NCBI GenBank assembly: GCA_905182195.1
Contig: CAJJAW010000004.1
Span: forward strand, 1 to 64,000
Length of the DNA: 64,000 nt
DNA from: Alphaproteobacteria bacterium UBA4588
GTDB taxonomy: Bacteria; Pseudomonadota; Alphaproteobacteria; Rhodobacterales; Rhodobacteraceae
Direction: 5' to 3'
Made by a program: the position numbers and the translations under genes. Below, piece by piece: positions 9,814-18,570 of this stretch (within the stretch, counting starts at the first letter, position 1; each line of letters begins with the position of its first letter). The notes beneath the pieces are model-generated. The model saw nothing but the letters and a program-made list of their open reading frames with translations. It did no database searches and was not told the DNA's origin.

Positions 9814-10074
9814 ATGGACCATAAAAATAGAGTACTTAAATCGATCAATTTGCCTGGTGACAACATTTGTGTAGATATTTTTATCCGCCCAAATGGTACG
9901 TATGGGTTCGATGAGTTTCGCCGAGATCCTGAAGATGGACGAGGTTGGTTCAGTATTGGACACCATGGCTCGGTAGAGTTCAGTAGTGTTCCCGAAGCTG
10001 TGGCCGAAGCCATGAAGGCTATATCATGGCTTGAAAATACAGTTCCCGAGTGGGGCAGTTCCAAAAAAACCTAA
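9814..10074 (+). CDS. small conserved hypothetical protein
   Basis: 86-aa soluble protein with no membrane segment. The pattern FIRPNGTYGFDEFRRDPEDGRGW followed by GHHGSVEFSS and an Ala-rich helix ending in WLENTVPEW resembles a small uncharacterised alphaproteobacterial family that I recognise only loosely. The ribosome binding site is weak (TGAGA). It lies between the binding-fold protein and the racemase-family gene, in the same direction, so it is probably accessory to this cluster. Function unknown. Confidence 0.55.
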   Translation: MDHKNRVLKSINLPGDNICVDIFIRPNGTYGFDEFRRDPEDGRGWFSIGHHGSVEFSSVPEAVAEAMKAISWLENTVPEWGSSKKT

Positions 10075-10284
10075 TCAAAAATTTTTAGCGCGATGCCTGA
10101 TATCAAAGGTGACCTTTTCGGTCAGAGCTAAATGCTAAATTTAAAAAGTTAGCTTCATGAGCCCCCCCGTTCCGTTACCTGTATAAGAGATGGATTGGCA
10201 GTGTATTTCTTTCATATTGACCATTTAGCACGCGGTAGTTTGATTCTTAAGTAAGCGAATATATTTACTCTGTAACTTCCTGAG

Positions 10285-10296
10285 TTGTCCGGACAA
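10285..10296. promoter_or_regulatory. perfect operator-like palindrome TTGTCCGGACAA
   Basis: A 12-bp perfect palindrome 64 bases before the racemase-family start codon. A TTGACG at 10301-10306 just downstream could be a -35 element, though no good -10 box at 17 bases is visible. It shares eleven of twelve bases with the site at 6249-6260. Confidence 0.5.
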
Positions 10297-10359
10297 ATTC
10301 TTGACGGACACTAAAAACTATGTTTGACTTATTTTTAATGATTCAGGAGGTGTTTTTTT

Positions 10360-11106
10360 ATGCCCAAAGATGCGCGCGGTTGGCGCTCAAAGTTTGCTGT
10401 AGTTGCGCCGTCTACCAATACAATCGTGCAGCCTGATATGGATGACTTTCGCGTGCGCGGCGTGACTAACCATTTTGGCCGAATACATATCCCGAATATG
10501 AAAGTCCAAAACGATGAAGAGTTTGTCGCCCTTGTCGATGCCATCGGTGCTACTCTGTATGCCGCTGTGGATCGATGTATGACGTGTGAGCCTGATTATT
10601 TGATCATGGGGATGTCAGCGTTGATGTTTTGGGATGGGCGCGCAGCTTCGGAACAGCGAATGCAGGAATTATCGGACCATTGTGGGTTGCAGGTTTCGGC
10701 CGGATCTTTTGCCTGTGAAGCTGCTTTAAATCTGACTGGTGCCAAGAAAATTGCGGTAATCTCACCCTATTTTCCAGTTTCAGACAAGAATGTGACTTTA
10801 TTTTTCCAGGATTGTGGATTTGAGGTTGTACGATTTCGTGGGCTGAAATGCTCTAGCCCAGTCGCTATCGCCCAAGTGGAAGAAGCCACGCTGCGGGCCC
10901 ATATAGCCGAAATGGATGGTGATGATGTTGATGCCTTTGTGCAGGTGGGCACGAATTTGAGCATGTGTGAGCTCTGTACTGAGTTGGAAGTGGAGTACGG
11001 TAAGCCTTTTGTAGCGATAAATGCGGCCACCTATTGGCATTCGTTACGGGCGATGGGGATCTACGACCAGTTTTCTGGTCATGGGCCATTATTTGAAAAA
11101 CACTAA
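10360..11106 (+). CDS. Asp/Glu racemase superfamily protein (maleate isomerase / arylmalonate decarboxylase-like)
   Basis: Protein of 248 aa with the two-domain fold of this superfamily. The N-terminal VVAPSTNTIVQPDM matches the substrate-binding Asn region of maleate isomerases. AGGAGG precedes the ATG by ten bases. The positions that normally hold the two catalytic cysteines read LIMGMSALMF and FVQVGTNLSMC, so Cys is replaced at both, leaving only a Cys three residues after GTNLSM. It may act by another mechanism or on another substrate. It starts a unit with the TAXI receptor gene 21 bases downstream, implying that the imported acid is its substrate or is related to it. Confidence 0.8.
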   Translation: MPKDARGWRSKFAVVAPSTNTIVQPDMDDFRVRGVTNHFGRIHIPNMKVQNDEEFVALVDAIGATLYAAVDRCMTCEPDYLIMGMSALMFWDGRAASEQRMQELSDHCGLQVSAGSFACEAALNLTGAKKIAVISPYFPVSDKNVTLFFQDCGFEVVRFRGLKCSSPVAIAQVEEATLRAHIAEMDGDDVDAFVQVGTNLSMCELCTELEVEYGKPFVAINAATYWHSLRAMGIYDQFSGHGPLFEKH

Positions 11107-11127
11107 ACAAAAAGGGAGTTAATTAAT

Positions 11128-12072
11128 ATGAAACTGAAATATCTTACAAGTCTTACCCTCGTGGTGGCACTGGGAGCTTCGGCAGTTGTCGCTGAACTTG
11201 CGGCTCTAGGTTCTACGGCGCGCGGTGGCACCAGCCAGATAGGCAGAACGCTGGCCGCTGCGATTTCCGAAGTGGGTGAATTGCAGATCCGGCCACAGGA
11301 ACTGGCCAATACTGCCGATTACATCCCCCTTGTGAACGCAGGTGAGATTGAGTTTGGAATCGCGAATGTTGTGCAGTTGACTTATGCGGTTAATGGGACT
11401 GGCATGTCCGAAGGGCGCCCAAATGCGAACCTAAAAATGGTTGCCACTCTGATGCCCTTTCGCAGTGCTTATATTGTCCGCAAGGATAGTGACATCGAAA
11501 GTGTTGAGGATTTGAAGGGAAGGCGCGTCCCAGTCTTCGCAGATAAGGCATTGGGTGATTATGTGACTAAAGGCTATTTTGCCAATGCTAATATGAGCCT
11601 TGACCAGGTTGACGGTGTTGCCGTGCCTAACTTTCCGCGCATGTGGGCAAGTTTTGCCGAAGGCTCTGCTGACGTGGCAATTGTCGTTGTGGGCGCAGCT
11701 AATAGCCGTGAATATGATGCCTCCTTTGGCATTAGGTATCTATCATTCGAAAATACTCCAGAGGCTCTAGCTCGTACACGTAAATTTTTGCCTCAAATGT
11801 ATTTGCAAGAAATGCCTGCAGGCAGTGTGCCAGGCATCGACAAACCTACAAATGTGAACGTGTTCGATTACACTCTGTTTGCGGGCAAGGATGTTTCCGA
11901 TGACATGGTTTACAAGTCTGTAAAAGCTCTTTGGGAAAAAGAAGCTGACTTACTGGCCGCTGGGCCATTTTGGAATGGTTTTATGAAAGAGAAGATGAGT
12001 ACACCACTTGGCCTAACCTACCATCCTGGTGCCATCAAATTTTATAAGGAAATGGGTGTCTGGACTGAATAG
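11128..12072 (+). CDS. TRAP transporter solute receptor, TAXI family
   Basis: Periplasmic receptor of 314 aa. It has a signal peptide of about 22 residues (MKLKYLTSLTLVVALGASAVVA) followed by the TAXI-type LGSTARGGTSQIGRTLAAAI and a binding-protein core with VNAGEIEFGIAN and EDLKGRRVPVF. GGGAG lies upstream of the ATG. It captures an organic acid and delivers it to the fused permease encoded 14 bases downstream. TAXI receptors carry dicarboxylates or glutamate where known. Linkage to the maleate-isomerase-like gene suggests a small carboxylate. Confidence 0.9.
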   Translation: MKLKYLTSLTLVVALGASAVVAELAALGSTARGGTSQIGRTLAAAISEVGELQIRPQELANTADYIPLVNAGEIEFGIANVVQLTYAVNGTGMSEGRPNANLKMVATLMPFRSAYIVRKDSDIESVEDLKGRRVPVFADKALGDYVTKGYFANANMSLDQVDGVAVPNFPRMWASFAEGSADVAIVVVGAANSREYDASFGIRYLSFENTPEALARTRKFLPQMYLQEMPAGSVPGIDKPTNVNVFDYTLFAGKDVSDDMVYKSVKALWEKEADLLAAGPFWNGFMKEKMSTPLGLTYHPGAIKFYKEMGVWTE

Positions 12073-12086
12073 TCGGAGACACGACT

Positions 12087-13973
12087 GTGGCATATCAGAA
12101 CATTGAAAAAAAATTGCGCGGTGGAATACCTATTACGGGTATTCTCGCCGCGCTGATCACGTTAACGGCGGTGCTCTGGTCTTCGGGTGCGCCACTATGG
12201 ATTGGCTGGCGGGTCTACTCTGAACAGGTTTTGATAGCGGCATTGGCTTTTGCCATGGCGGTTGCGTTCATCACAAGCCAATCTGGGCCTCTCTGGTGGT
12301 CAAGGTTAGCCGCGATAGCTTCGCTTTGCTTTGGCGCATGGCTTACAGTGCGCTTTCCCACTTTGTCTGAAAATGTGTTTTACCATCCCACCGAAGCGTT
12401 AATCGTTTCGATAACTGGCTTTGTACTATTGCTAGATGCCGTACGCAGAACCATGGGGTGGAGCTTGATTTTTATTCTTGGGTGCATTTGTCTTTACGCC
12501 CTCTTTGCAAATAACTTTTCAGGGCCACTGCAAAGCCGATCGATTGCTCCTGACAGGTTAATCACTTTTCTGATGTTGGACAGCGCATCACTTGCCGGTG
12601 CGGCCTTGTCAATCGCGGTGGCAGTCGTGGTACCTTTCTTAATTCTTTCTCAACTTTTATTGGCGACAGGTGGATCAGCGTTTTTTTCGGATCTTTCGTT
12701 GGCTCTAGCGGGTCGGAGACGTGGTGGAGCCGGTAAGATTGCAATCCTTGGCTCCGCTTTCTTTGGATCGATCTCTGGCAGTGCGGTGTCCAACGTAGCC
12801 TCCACCGGAGCGATTACCATTCCAATGATGAAAGATGGTGGATATCGGCCCAAGACGGCCGCTGCAATTGAGGCGGCAGCTTCGACTGGTGGTCAATTGA
12901 TGCCGCCAGTCATGGGGGCTGCTGCATTCCTGTTGGCCGAAAACCTACAAGCTAGCTATATCGATGTAATGTTGGCTGCTCTTATACCTTCGCTCCTTTA
13001 CTACTTTAGCGTATTTGTATTTGCAGACCTTGAGGCAGGGCGGTTAAAGATCTCTCGGGTTGCAGAAGAGAAGATCCCACCGATGGGCCGTATAATGCGT
13101 AAAGGCTGGTTCGTCTTTATGCCCTTTATGGTGCTTTTGCTTGGGTTGTTTAGCTTTAATTTGCGTCCCGAGACAGCTGCCCTAGCTGCTGTTTTAGTAT
13201 TGCTTGCATTGTCTGTGGTGCAAACCTACGACGGCAGTCGAGTTACTTTCAGGGTATTAATTGGAGTGTTAGTTTCTGCTGGCAGAGCTGCAGTTGAGAT
13301 CATTCTGATCTGTGCAATTGCTGGTATGATCATTGGGCTTGTTGCGCGCTCAGGCTTATCATTTGGACTGGGATTTTTTTTGGTACAGCTTGGCCAATCT
13401 AGCCTTATTCTTCTGCTCATTGTTACTGCGCTAGTGTGCATTGTAATGGGCATGGGGCTACCTACGGTGGGAGTTTATTTGCTGCTTGCGTCTCTTGCTG
13501 CACCACCATTAGTGGAATTGGGATTGCAGCCAATGGCTGCACATATGTTTGTACTTTATTTTGGCATGCTATCTATGCTGACCCCTCCTGTGGCTATTGC
13601 GGCCTTTGTTGCGGCTAACATGGCCAAGGCTCCGACTATGGCGACTGCGGTAGAGGCGGTTCGCATAGCTTGGCCTGCGTACCTAATCCCATTCTTCTTT
13701 GCGGCCTCGCCAGCATTGTTGTTCTATGGCTCTGGAGGAATTATCGCGGTGACTGTGGCAAAATCTTTGGTAGGTGTTTACACGATTACTGGAGGCATTG
13801 TGGGATTTATGGGCCGGAATCTTCCAGTGCCTGAACGTATTGTAGTAATCAGTGTTGGGTTGGCCATTCTATGTCCACTGGAGGCCTTTTCAAGCGCCGC
13901 ATGGCTTAATGCAATTGGTCTTGCAGCTTTGCTTGGCTTTTTCGTTTTGCAAAAAATACGTAGTACAGCTTAG
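12087..13973 (+). CDS. TRAP transporter fused permease (DctQM type)
   Basis: Integral membrane protein of 628 aa starting at GTG 12087 with CGGAG upstream. About four N-terminal helices form the Q-like part, followed by a DctM-like domain with GSISGSAVSNVASTGAITIP and PPVMGAAAFLLAE, the signature of the 4TMS-12TMS fusion that partners TAXI receptors. It drives Na+- or H+-coupled uptake of the ligand bound by the preceding receptor. A hairpin follows the stop. Length and helix number are normal, with no sign of damage. Confidence 0.92.
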   Translation: MAYQNIEKKLRGGIPITGILAALITLTAVLWSSGAPLWIGWRVYSEQVLIAALAFAMAVAFITSQSGPLWWSRLAAIASLCFGAWLTVRFPTLSENVFYHPTEALIVSITGFVLLLDAVRRTMGWSLIFILGCICLYALFANNFSGPLQSRSIAPDRLITFLMLDSASLAGAALSIAVAVVVPFLILSQLLLATGGSAFFSDLSLALAGRRRGGAGKIAILGSAFFGSISGSAVSNVASTGAITIPMMKDGGYRPKTAAAIEAAASTGGQLMPPVMGAAAFLLAENLQASYIDVMLAALIPSLLYYFSVFVFADLEAGRLKISRVAEEKIPPMGRIMRKGWFVFMPFMVLLLGLFSFNLRPETAALAAVLVLLALSVVQTYDGSRVTFRVLIGVLVSAGRAAVEIILICAIAGMIIGLVARSGLSFGLGFFLVQLGQSSLILLLIVTALVCIVMGMGLPTVGVYLLLASLAAPPLVELGLQPMAAHMFVLYFGMLSMLTPPVAIAAFVAANMAKAPTMATAVEAVRIAWPAYLIPFFFAASPALLFYGSGGIIAVTVAKSLVGVYTITGGIVGFMGRNLPVPERIVVISVGLAILCPLEAFSSAAWLNAIGLAALLGFFVLQKIRSTA

Positions 13974-13974
13974 G

Positions 13975-14001
13975 CCTAGTTTATTACTAGGTTAGGTTTT
14001 T
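13975..14001 (+). terminator. probable intrinsic terminator after the TRAP unit
   Basis: Hairpin CCTAGT-TTATT-ACTAGG (13975-13991), then TTAGGTTTTT. It overlaps the region just after the permease stop (TAG 13971-13973). The stem is short and moderately AT-rich, so efficiency is uncertain. Confidence 0.5.
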
Positions 14002-14165
14002 ACTACTTCATAATACTAATAAGAGCCAGCTGGATCAGTAGCCTATAAAATTGAGAAAATAGTCAGCTTCTTTTGAGATCGCCTTATTTATTTGAGCTAC
14101 CTCTAATTTGACTAATTTAGCCAATACCTAGCTAAAATAGATGAGTGAAAGTTTAGGCTGAGCGT

Positions 14166-15050
14166 ATGAAATTAAAATCAAAAACTGCATCGATTATCCT
14201 CCTGATTGCTTTCGCCACATGTTTAGGATCGGTCTTTATGTTCTCTGTGGTCGCGCTGAACGGCTTTAGCCCGATGGCTGTAGGGTCTCTCAGAGTTATT
14301 TTCGCTAGTGTATTTTTGCTAGTTGCGTTGAAAGCATTTGATCAATCTTTGGTGAAATCACTGTCACATTGGAAGTTTGTTACTATTTATGGAACAGCCT
14401 TCTCAACGCTCCCATTTTTGGCTCTGCCCTGGGCATTACAATTTGTGAGCTCATCGGCTGCCGCTATTTCATTTGCTTCAATCCCTTTGTGGGTATTGGT
14501 CCTTTCTCGTATTTTTTTAAAAATACCGATCACTCCACTTAAATGGGTTGGATTTGCGATTGGAAGTATCGGACTAATTTTTCTGGCAGGTAATGGAACA
14601 GATTCAATTAATTCAGATACAAATTTTTCTGGTACATTATCACTACTTCCCTACTTAGTGCTACTATTAGCTGCTCTTGGAATTGCGGCTGGTGGCGTTC
14701 AGCTTCAGACTGCTCCCAGCATTTCACCACTTTCGTTGATTGCGTCGGCATTTCTTGCTGGCAACATTATTGCGGTGCCGGTATTTCTCACTTCACTTCC
14801 AGAACATTGGCCACCTGTGACAAGCGTTCTCAGTGTTTTATGGCTTGGTATTATAGCTACTGGCCTTGCGACAGTCATCAGGGGAGTTCTTATCAAAAGG
14901 GAAGGTATTTTGTTCACGTCAACCAACAGCTATATTGTACCAATATTTGCGAGTATTTTGGGGGCTGCATTTCTTGGGGAAACGATCACAATATATCACG
15001 GCTTTGCCTACTTAATGGTTGTATTAGGATTGCTTATTTCTAGAAAATGA
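14166..15050 (+). CDS. EamA/DMT-family transporter
   Basis: Membrane protein of 294 aa with about ten transmembrane helices in two EamA repeats (N-terminal repeat to about residue 145, second repeat from the SLLPYLVLLLAALG segment). Drug/metabolite transporters usually export amino acids, purines or other metabolites. An inverted repeat TTTAGC-N9-GCTAAA (14116-14136) lies in its promoter region next to a TTGACT. It is transcribed toward the IclR gene, with about 110 bases between the two stop codons. Substrate unknown. Confidence 0.85.
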   Translation: MKLKSKTASIILLIAFATCLGSVFMFSVVALNGFSPMAVGSLRVIFASVFLLVALKAFDQSLVKSLSHWKFVTIYGTAFSTLPFLALPWALQFVSSSAAAISFASIPLWVLVLSRIFLKIPITPLKWVGFAIGSIGLIFLAGNGTDSINSDTNFSGTLSLLPYLVLLLAALGIAAGGVQLQTAPSISPLSLIASAFLAGNIIAVPVFLTSLPEHWPPVTSVLSVLWLGIIATGLATVIRGVLIKREGILFTSTNSYIVPIFASILGAAFLGETITIYHGFAYLMVVLGLLISRK

Positions 15051-15164
15051 ACTTTACGTAATTGACTAAAATGAGCCTTTATTTTTCGAGGGCTTTTACT
15101 GGGTTAAGTTTAAAACAAGTATATCTATTAAGGAATCTGTTTTCTGGTAATGGCCCAAAATTTA

Positions 15165-15974
15165 TCAAGGCTGTATAGAGTTTGGATGCCACCCCAATGA
15201 TATTGAAATATTTTGAGTAGTTTCAATTAGCTGCTCTACTAAAATATCTAACTTAGTAATGTTTTGTAAAATTGATTTTTTAGTTACAAAGCAGACGCAT
15301 GCCACCACGTTGTTGTCACGATTGAAAATAGGTGCAGCTATAGACCCGCTAAATACCTGAACGTCTCCAATTGTACATGCGTAACCATCATTTCTAATTT
15401 TTTTAAGACGTTTCAGCAGGGATTTGGCATCTATTTCAGTAGTTTTTGTGAGCTTAGTTAGATCGCCAGAAATGTAATCTTCGATGAATTGGTTGGGAGC
15501 GTAAGCAAGTAAAACCTGCCCTTTTGATCCTGCATGAAGTGGAAAATGATAGCCAACTGCAGCGCGGGTAACTGAATTTTCGGAATGTGAGTTATAAAGA
15601 ACCGTTGCTTGCTTTTTGCTTCGTTCAACTAATTGAACTGTAATTGATGAATTTAATGAGGCTCTGTCTAGATAGGGCCGAGCTGGTTCTAGTACAGGAT
15701 GGATCGCAAGGTAAGTGGAGCCAATAAACCATGCTCTTGGACCTACCCTATATCGATTCGTTTCTGGATCTTTTGATAAGAAGCCGTCCTGCTCGAGTTG
15801 CTGCAAGGTACGGTGAAGTGTTGCCCACGAAATTTTTAGGCCCTCACAAATATCAACGGCGCGACCAGAATGTTCGGCAATATATTCCAAGACGTGCAAT
15901 GCTCTATTCAAGCTTTTCAATTGCGTCTTAGTTTTTAAGGGTTCTTCATTTTGCTGCATTTTTTTTTGTATCAT
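15165..15974 (-). CDS. IclR-family transcriptional regulator
   Basis: Regulator of 269 aa. The N-terminal winged helix (LNRALHVLEYIAEHSG ... SWATLHRTLQQLEQDGFL) lies at about residues 24-75. The C-terminal IclR effector domain shows HSENSVTRAAVGYHFPLHAGSKGQ and the late SGSIAAPIF. Family members bind small aromatic or carboxylate effectors. It is divergent from the hydantoinase cluster beginning at 16513, the natural candidate target. The start at 15974 is one choice; ATG at residue 6 is also possible. Confidence 0.88.
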   Translation of the reverse strand: MIQKKMQQNEEPLKTKTQLKSLNRALHVLEYIAEHSGRAVDICEGLKISWATLHRTLQQLEQDGFLSKDPETNRYRVGPRAWFIGSTYLAIHPVLEPARPYLDRASLNSSITVQLVERSKKQATVLYNSHSENSVTRAAVGYHFPLHAGSKGQVLLAYAPNQFIEDYISGDLTKLTKTTEIDAKSLLKRLKKIRNDGYACTIGDVQVFSGSIAAPIFNRDNNVVACVCFVTKKSILQNITKLDILVEQLIETTQNISISLGWHPNSIQP

Positions 15975-16512
15975 CTTCCATTGTTAAACCATTCATTCAC
16001 TTAAGTTACTGGTGACGGCTCTAACACCTTTCGCAGGGTATTTTTTGTTTGATCGGACCTACGTCATAGTATTGTAATAAATAGTAGGACCATCAAATTT
16101 CTGTGGTTTTTTCAACACCGATTTGGTTGTATTTAGAGATAAAGTGTCACCCGACTAGTTTGACCAATAAGGGATGCGCGTTCTTCCTAAGGTTTCCTTT
16201 TTTGGTCACCTAAATATTCTGATCATCTACTTATATTACTGCCACAGTTCACTGCATAATGCCGATCAACTACAGTATTTCGGCGTAGTTTCAAGGAAAA
16301 ACACTATTTTTATAATCGCGAGGTTAGAACTTTCTATTAGTATGCGTGCACAGAAATTATGTTTTTCGTTAAGGTTTCAACAGACGAAACCAATACAATG
16401 ACGTGGGTTTGATTATTAAAATTGATTGACAGCATAATTTCCCCAAGCTAGATTTTATGGATATTATATTCACTATGCGGATATTTACATATTCTTGTTG
16501 GAGTGGCAGTAA
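15975..16512. other. 538-base divergent intergenic region
   Basis: AT-rich spacer between the IclR gene and the hydantoinase operon. It contains an imperfect inverted repeat GGACCTAC (16055-16062) / GTAGGACC (16084-16091), seven of eight positions paired, which could be an operator, and the promoter at 16426-16454. A 75-codon rightward frame (16174-16401) has no family resemblance or ribosome binding site and is not called. Confidence 0.5.
16426..16454 (+). promoter_or_regulatory. sigma-70-type promoter of the hydantoinase cluster
   Basis: TTGACA (16426-16431), a 17-base spacer and TAGATT (16449-16454). Transcription would start near 16461, about 50 bases before the hyuA start codon, which has GGAG upstream. 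The -35 is consensus and the spacing is optimal. Confidence 0.6.
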
Positions 16513-18570
16513 ATGAGTTTGAGGATAGCAATAGACACTGGCGGCACTTTTACGGACGTCGTGGCTATAGATGAAGACACGGGCAAACAATTTGTAATTA
16601 AAACTCCTAGCACACCGAGTGATCCCAGCATTGGGCTATTAGACGGTGTGGATAAGGCCATCAAAGCCGCAGGAGTGTCAGGCGCGGATATTTCGGTGCT
16701 CTTGCATGGGTCTACCACGGCGACGAATGCTGTTTTGGAGCATAAATTTGAAGGCTTGGGGTTGATTGTCACCAAGGGCTTTCGACATCTAATTGAAATT
16801 GCTCGTCAGTCGGTACCGGATGGCTACGGCAATTCGTTGTTTTGGGTGAAGCCGCCACGGTTGGTTCCACTTCATCTAGTTCGCGAAGCCCCTGGTCGGT
16901 TGGATCATACTGGCGCAGAGTTAGAGGGTCTTGACGAGAGCGCTACGCTTGAGGCTGTAACTGCGCTTGTGGAGCAAGGTGTAAAATGCATTGGAATTTG
17001 CTTGCTCCATTCTTACGCAAGCAATCTCCACGAGGAGCGTGTCGGGGCTTTAATCGCCAGCCATTTTCCAGACGTTTTTGTTTCTATATCGTCTCGGGTT
17101 TTACCTGAATACCGTGAATATGAACGCGCGATGACGACGTTAATAGATGTGATGGTTAAACCATATAGTAAAACTTATTTGACGCGTGCGGGGAATGCGG
17201 TCCGTGAAAAAGCGGGCGATATCCCGTTCTTAATCATGCAATCTAACGGTGGCGTTGTCCGACACGAAACTGCAGGTGAAAAGCCAGTGACCATGTTGTT
17301 GTCAGGCCCAGCTGGCGGTGTTCTTGGGGCAGTGCATTTAGCAGGACTGGCTGGGTACAAAGATATTTTGACATTGGATGTAGGGGGGACGTCGACCGAC
17401 ATGTCTCTAGTTTCAGATCTGAAACCGCAAATGACCAGTCAATCTATGATTGAGCATTACCCTGTTAAAACGCCTATGCTTGATATTGTTACGGTTGGAA
17501 CCGGTGGTGGCTCGTTAGCGTGGATTGATGACTATGAAAGCCTAAAAGTTGGACCGCGTAGTTCTGGGGCGGTCCCGGGGCCTATTTGTTATCGTCGAGG
17601 TGGTGAGAAGCCCACGGTAACTGACGCAGCTGCTATTCTAGGCCGTTTACCCAAAGCCCTCGTAGGTGGCGAACTTGAACTCGATATCGATGCCGCATCT
17701 AAAGCATATGATACGCTTGGCGAGGTGTTCGATATGGCACCGGAGGAGGTGGCTGCAGGCGTAATGGAAATTGCGACAGCCAATATGGTGAACGGAATCC
17801 GGCAGGTTACTACAACGCGAGGCAAAGATCCTAGCTCGTACGCACTTGTTTCATTTGGGGGGGCTGGGGGTTTGTTTGCTCCTGATGTTGCAGAATTTCT
17901 TGATGTAGTGACGGTAATTTCCCCCCCCAACCCTGGAAATCTTTCAGCATTTGGATTGCATGTTTGTGACGTAAAGCAAGACTATATTAGGACTATAGTG
18001 CGCCAGCAGTCGACGGCCTCTTTCAAGGAAATAGAAAGTGCGTGGCTTAAAATAGAGGTGACAGGTCGCAATGATCTTCTAGCTGAAGGCGTTGCCAACG
18101 AAAGTGTCAAACTCGCACGTTCGGCCGACTTGCGTTACGTCGGTGAAGGGCATGAAGTTATAGTTTCTGTACCAGACGGTTTAGTTGGCGATGCTGCCAT
18201 TCAGCATATCTGGGACGAGTTCCATTTAGTGCACTTTGAAACGTTTGGTTTTGATTATCGAGATGAGCAGGACGTCGAGCTGGTAAATTTGAGAATTCAA
18301 GCTGTTGGGGAGGCCAGCCGCCCTGTAACCGAAGAGCATGTACAATCAGAAAAATATGCCGCGCCAGTGTCGCAACGTGACATCTATTGGCGTGGCTACG
18401 GCTGGGTCAAATGTGATATTTATGACCGGACACTGCTCGCGCGAAATCAAAAAATCAAGGGGCCTACAATTATAGAGGAATATGGCTCAACAGTAGTAGT
18501 TCCGCAGAATTGGACAGTGCATACTGACAAATTTGGAAACTTAATTTTGGAGAAAAATAATGCTAGATAG
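16513..18570 (+). CDS. hyuA: hydantoinase/oxoprolinase family protein, subunit A
   Basis: ATP-dependent N-methylhydantoinase/5-oxoprolinase A subunit family, 685 aa. The N-terminal phosphate-binding motif DTGGTFTDVVAIDED and HGSTTATNAVLE are present, then MLLSGPAGGVLGA and the second actin-like phosphate motif LDVGGTSTDMSLV, and FGGAGGLFAPDVAE in the C-terminal half. With subunit B it hydrolyses a cyclic amide ring (hydantoin, oxoproline or a similar lactam) at the cost of ATP. It overlaps subunit B by 11 bases. Acetone carboxylase beta subunits share the fold, but no third carboxylase subunit is nearby. Confidence 0.92.
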   Translation: MSLRIAIDTGGTFTDVVAIDEDTGKQFVIKTPSTPSDPSIGLLDGVDKAIKAAGVSGADISVLLHGSTTATNAVLEHKFEGLGLIVTKGFRHLIEIARQSVPDGYGNSLFWVKPPRLVPLHLVREAPGRLDHTGAELEGLDESATLEAVTALVEQGVKCIGICLLHSYASNLHEERVGALIASHFPDVFVSISSRVLPEYREYERAMTTLIDVMVKPYSKTYLTRAGNAVREKAGDIPFLIMQSNGGVVRHETAGEKPVTMLLSGPAGGVLGAVHLAGLAGYKDILTLDVGGTSTDMSLVSDLKPQMTSQSMIEHYPVKTPMLDIVTVGTGGGSLAWIDDYESLKVGPRSSGAVPGPICYRRGGEKPTVTDAAAILGRLPKALVGGELELDIDAASKAYDTLGEVFDMAPEEVAAGVMEIATANMVNGIRQVTTTRGKDPSSYALVSFGGAGGLFAPDVAEFLDVVTVISPPNPGNLSAFGLHVCDVKQDYIRTIVRQQSTASFKEIESAWLKIEVTGRNDLLAEGVANESVKLARSADLRYVGEGHEVIVSVPDGLVGDAAIQHIWDEFHLVHFETFGFDYRDEQDVELVNLRIQAVGEASRPVTEEHVQSEKYAAPVSQRDIYWRGYGWVKCDIYDRTLLARNQKIKGPTIIEEYGSTVVVPQNWTVHTDKFGNLILEKNNAR

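Noticed and set aside
10109-10123. Hairpin TGACC-TTTTC-GGTCA after the small hypothetical gene
   Set aside because: Five-base stem without a T-run; too weak to call a terminator.
15071-15100. Possible bidirectional terminator between the EamA and IclR genes
   Set aside because: AGCC/GGCT pairing with a bulge and only a short T-run; the location is plausible but the structure is weak.
16174-16401. 75-codon rightward frame upstream of hyuA
   Set aside because: Ends before the hyuA promoter, no binding site, unusual composition; treated as noncoding.
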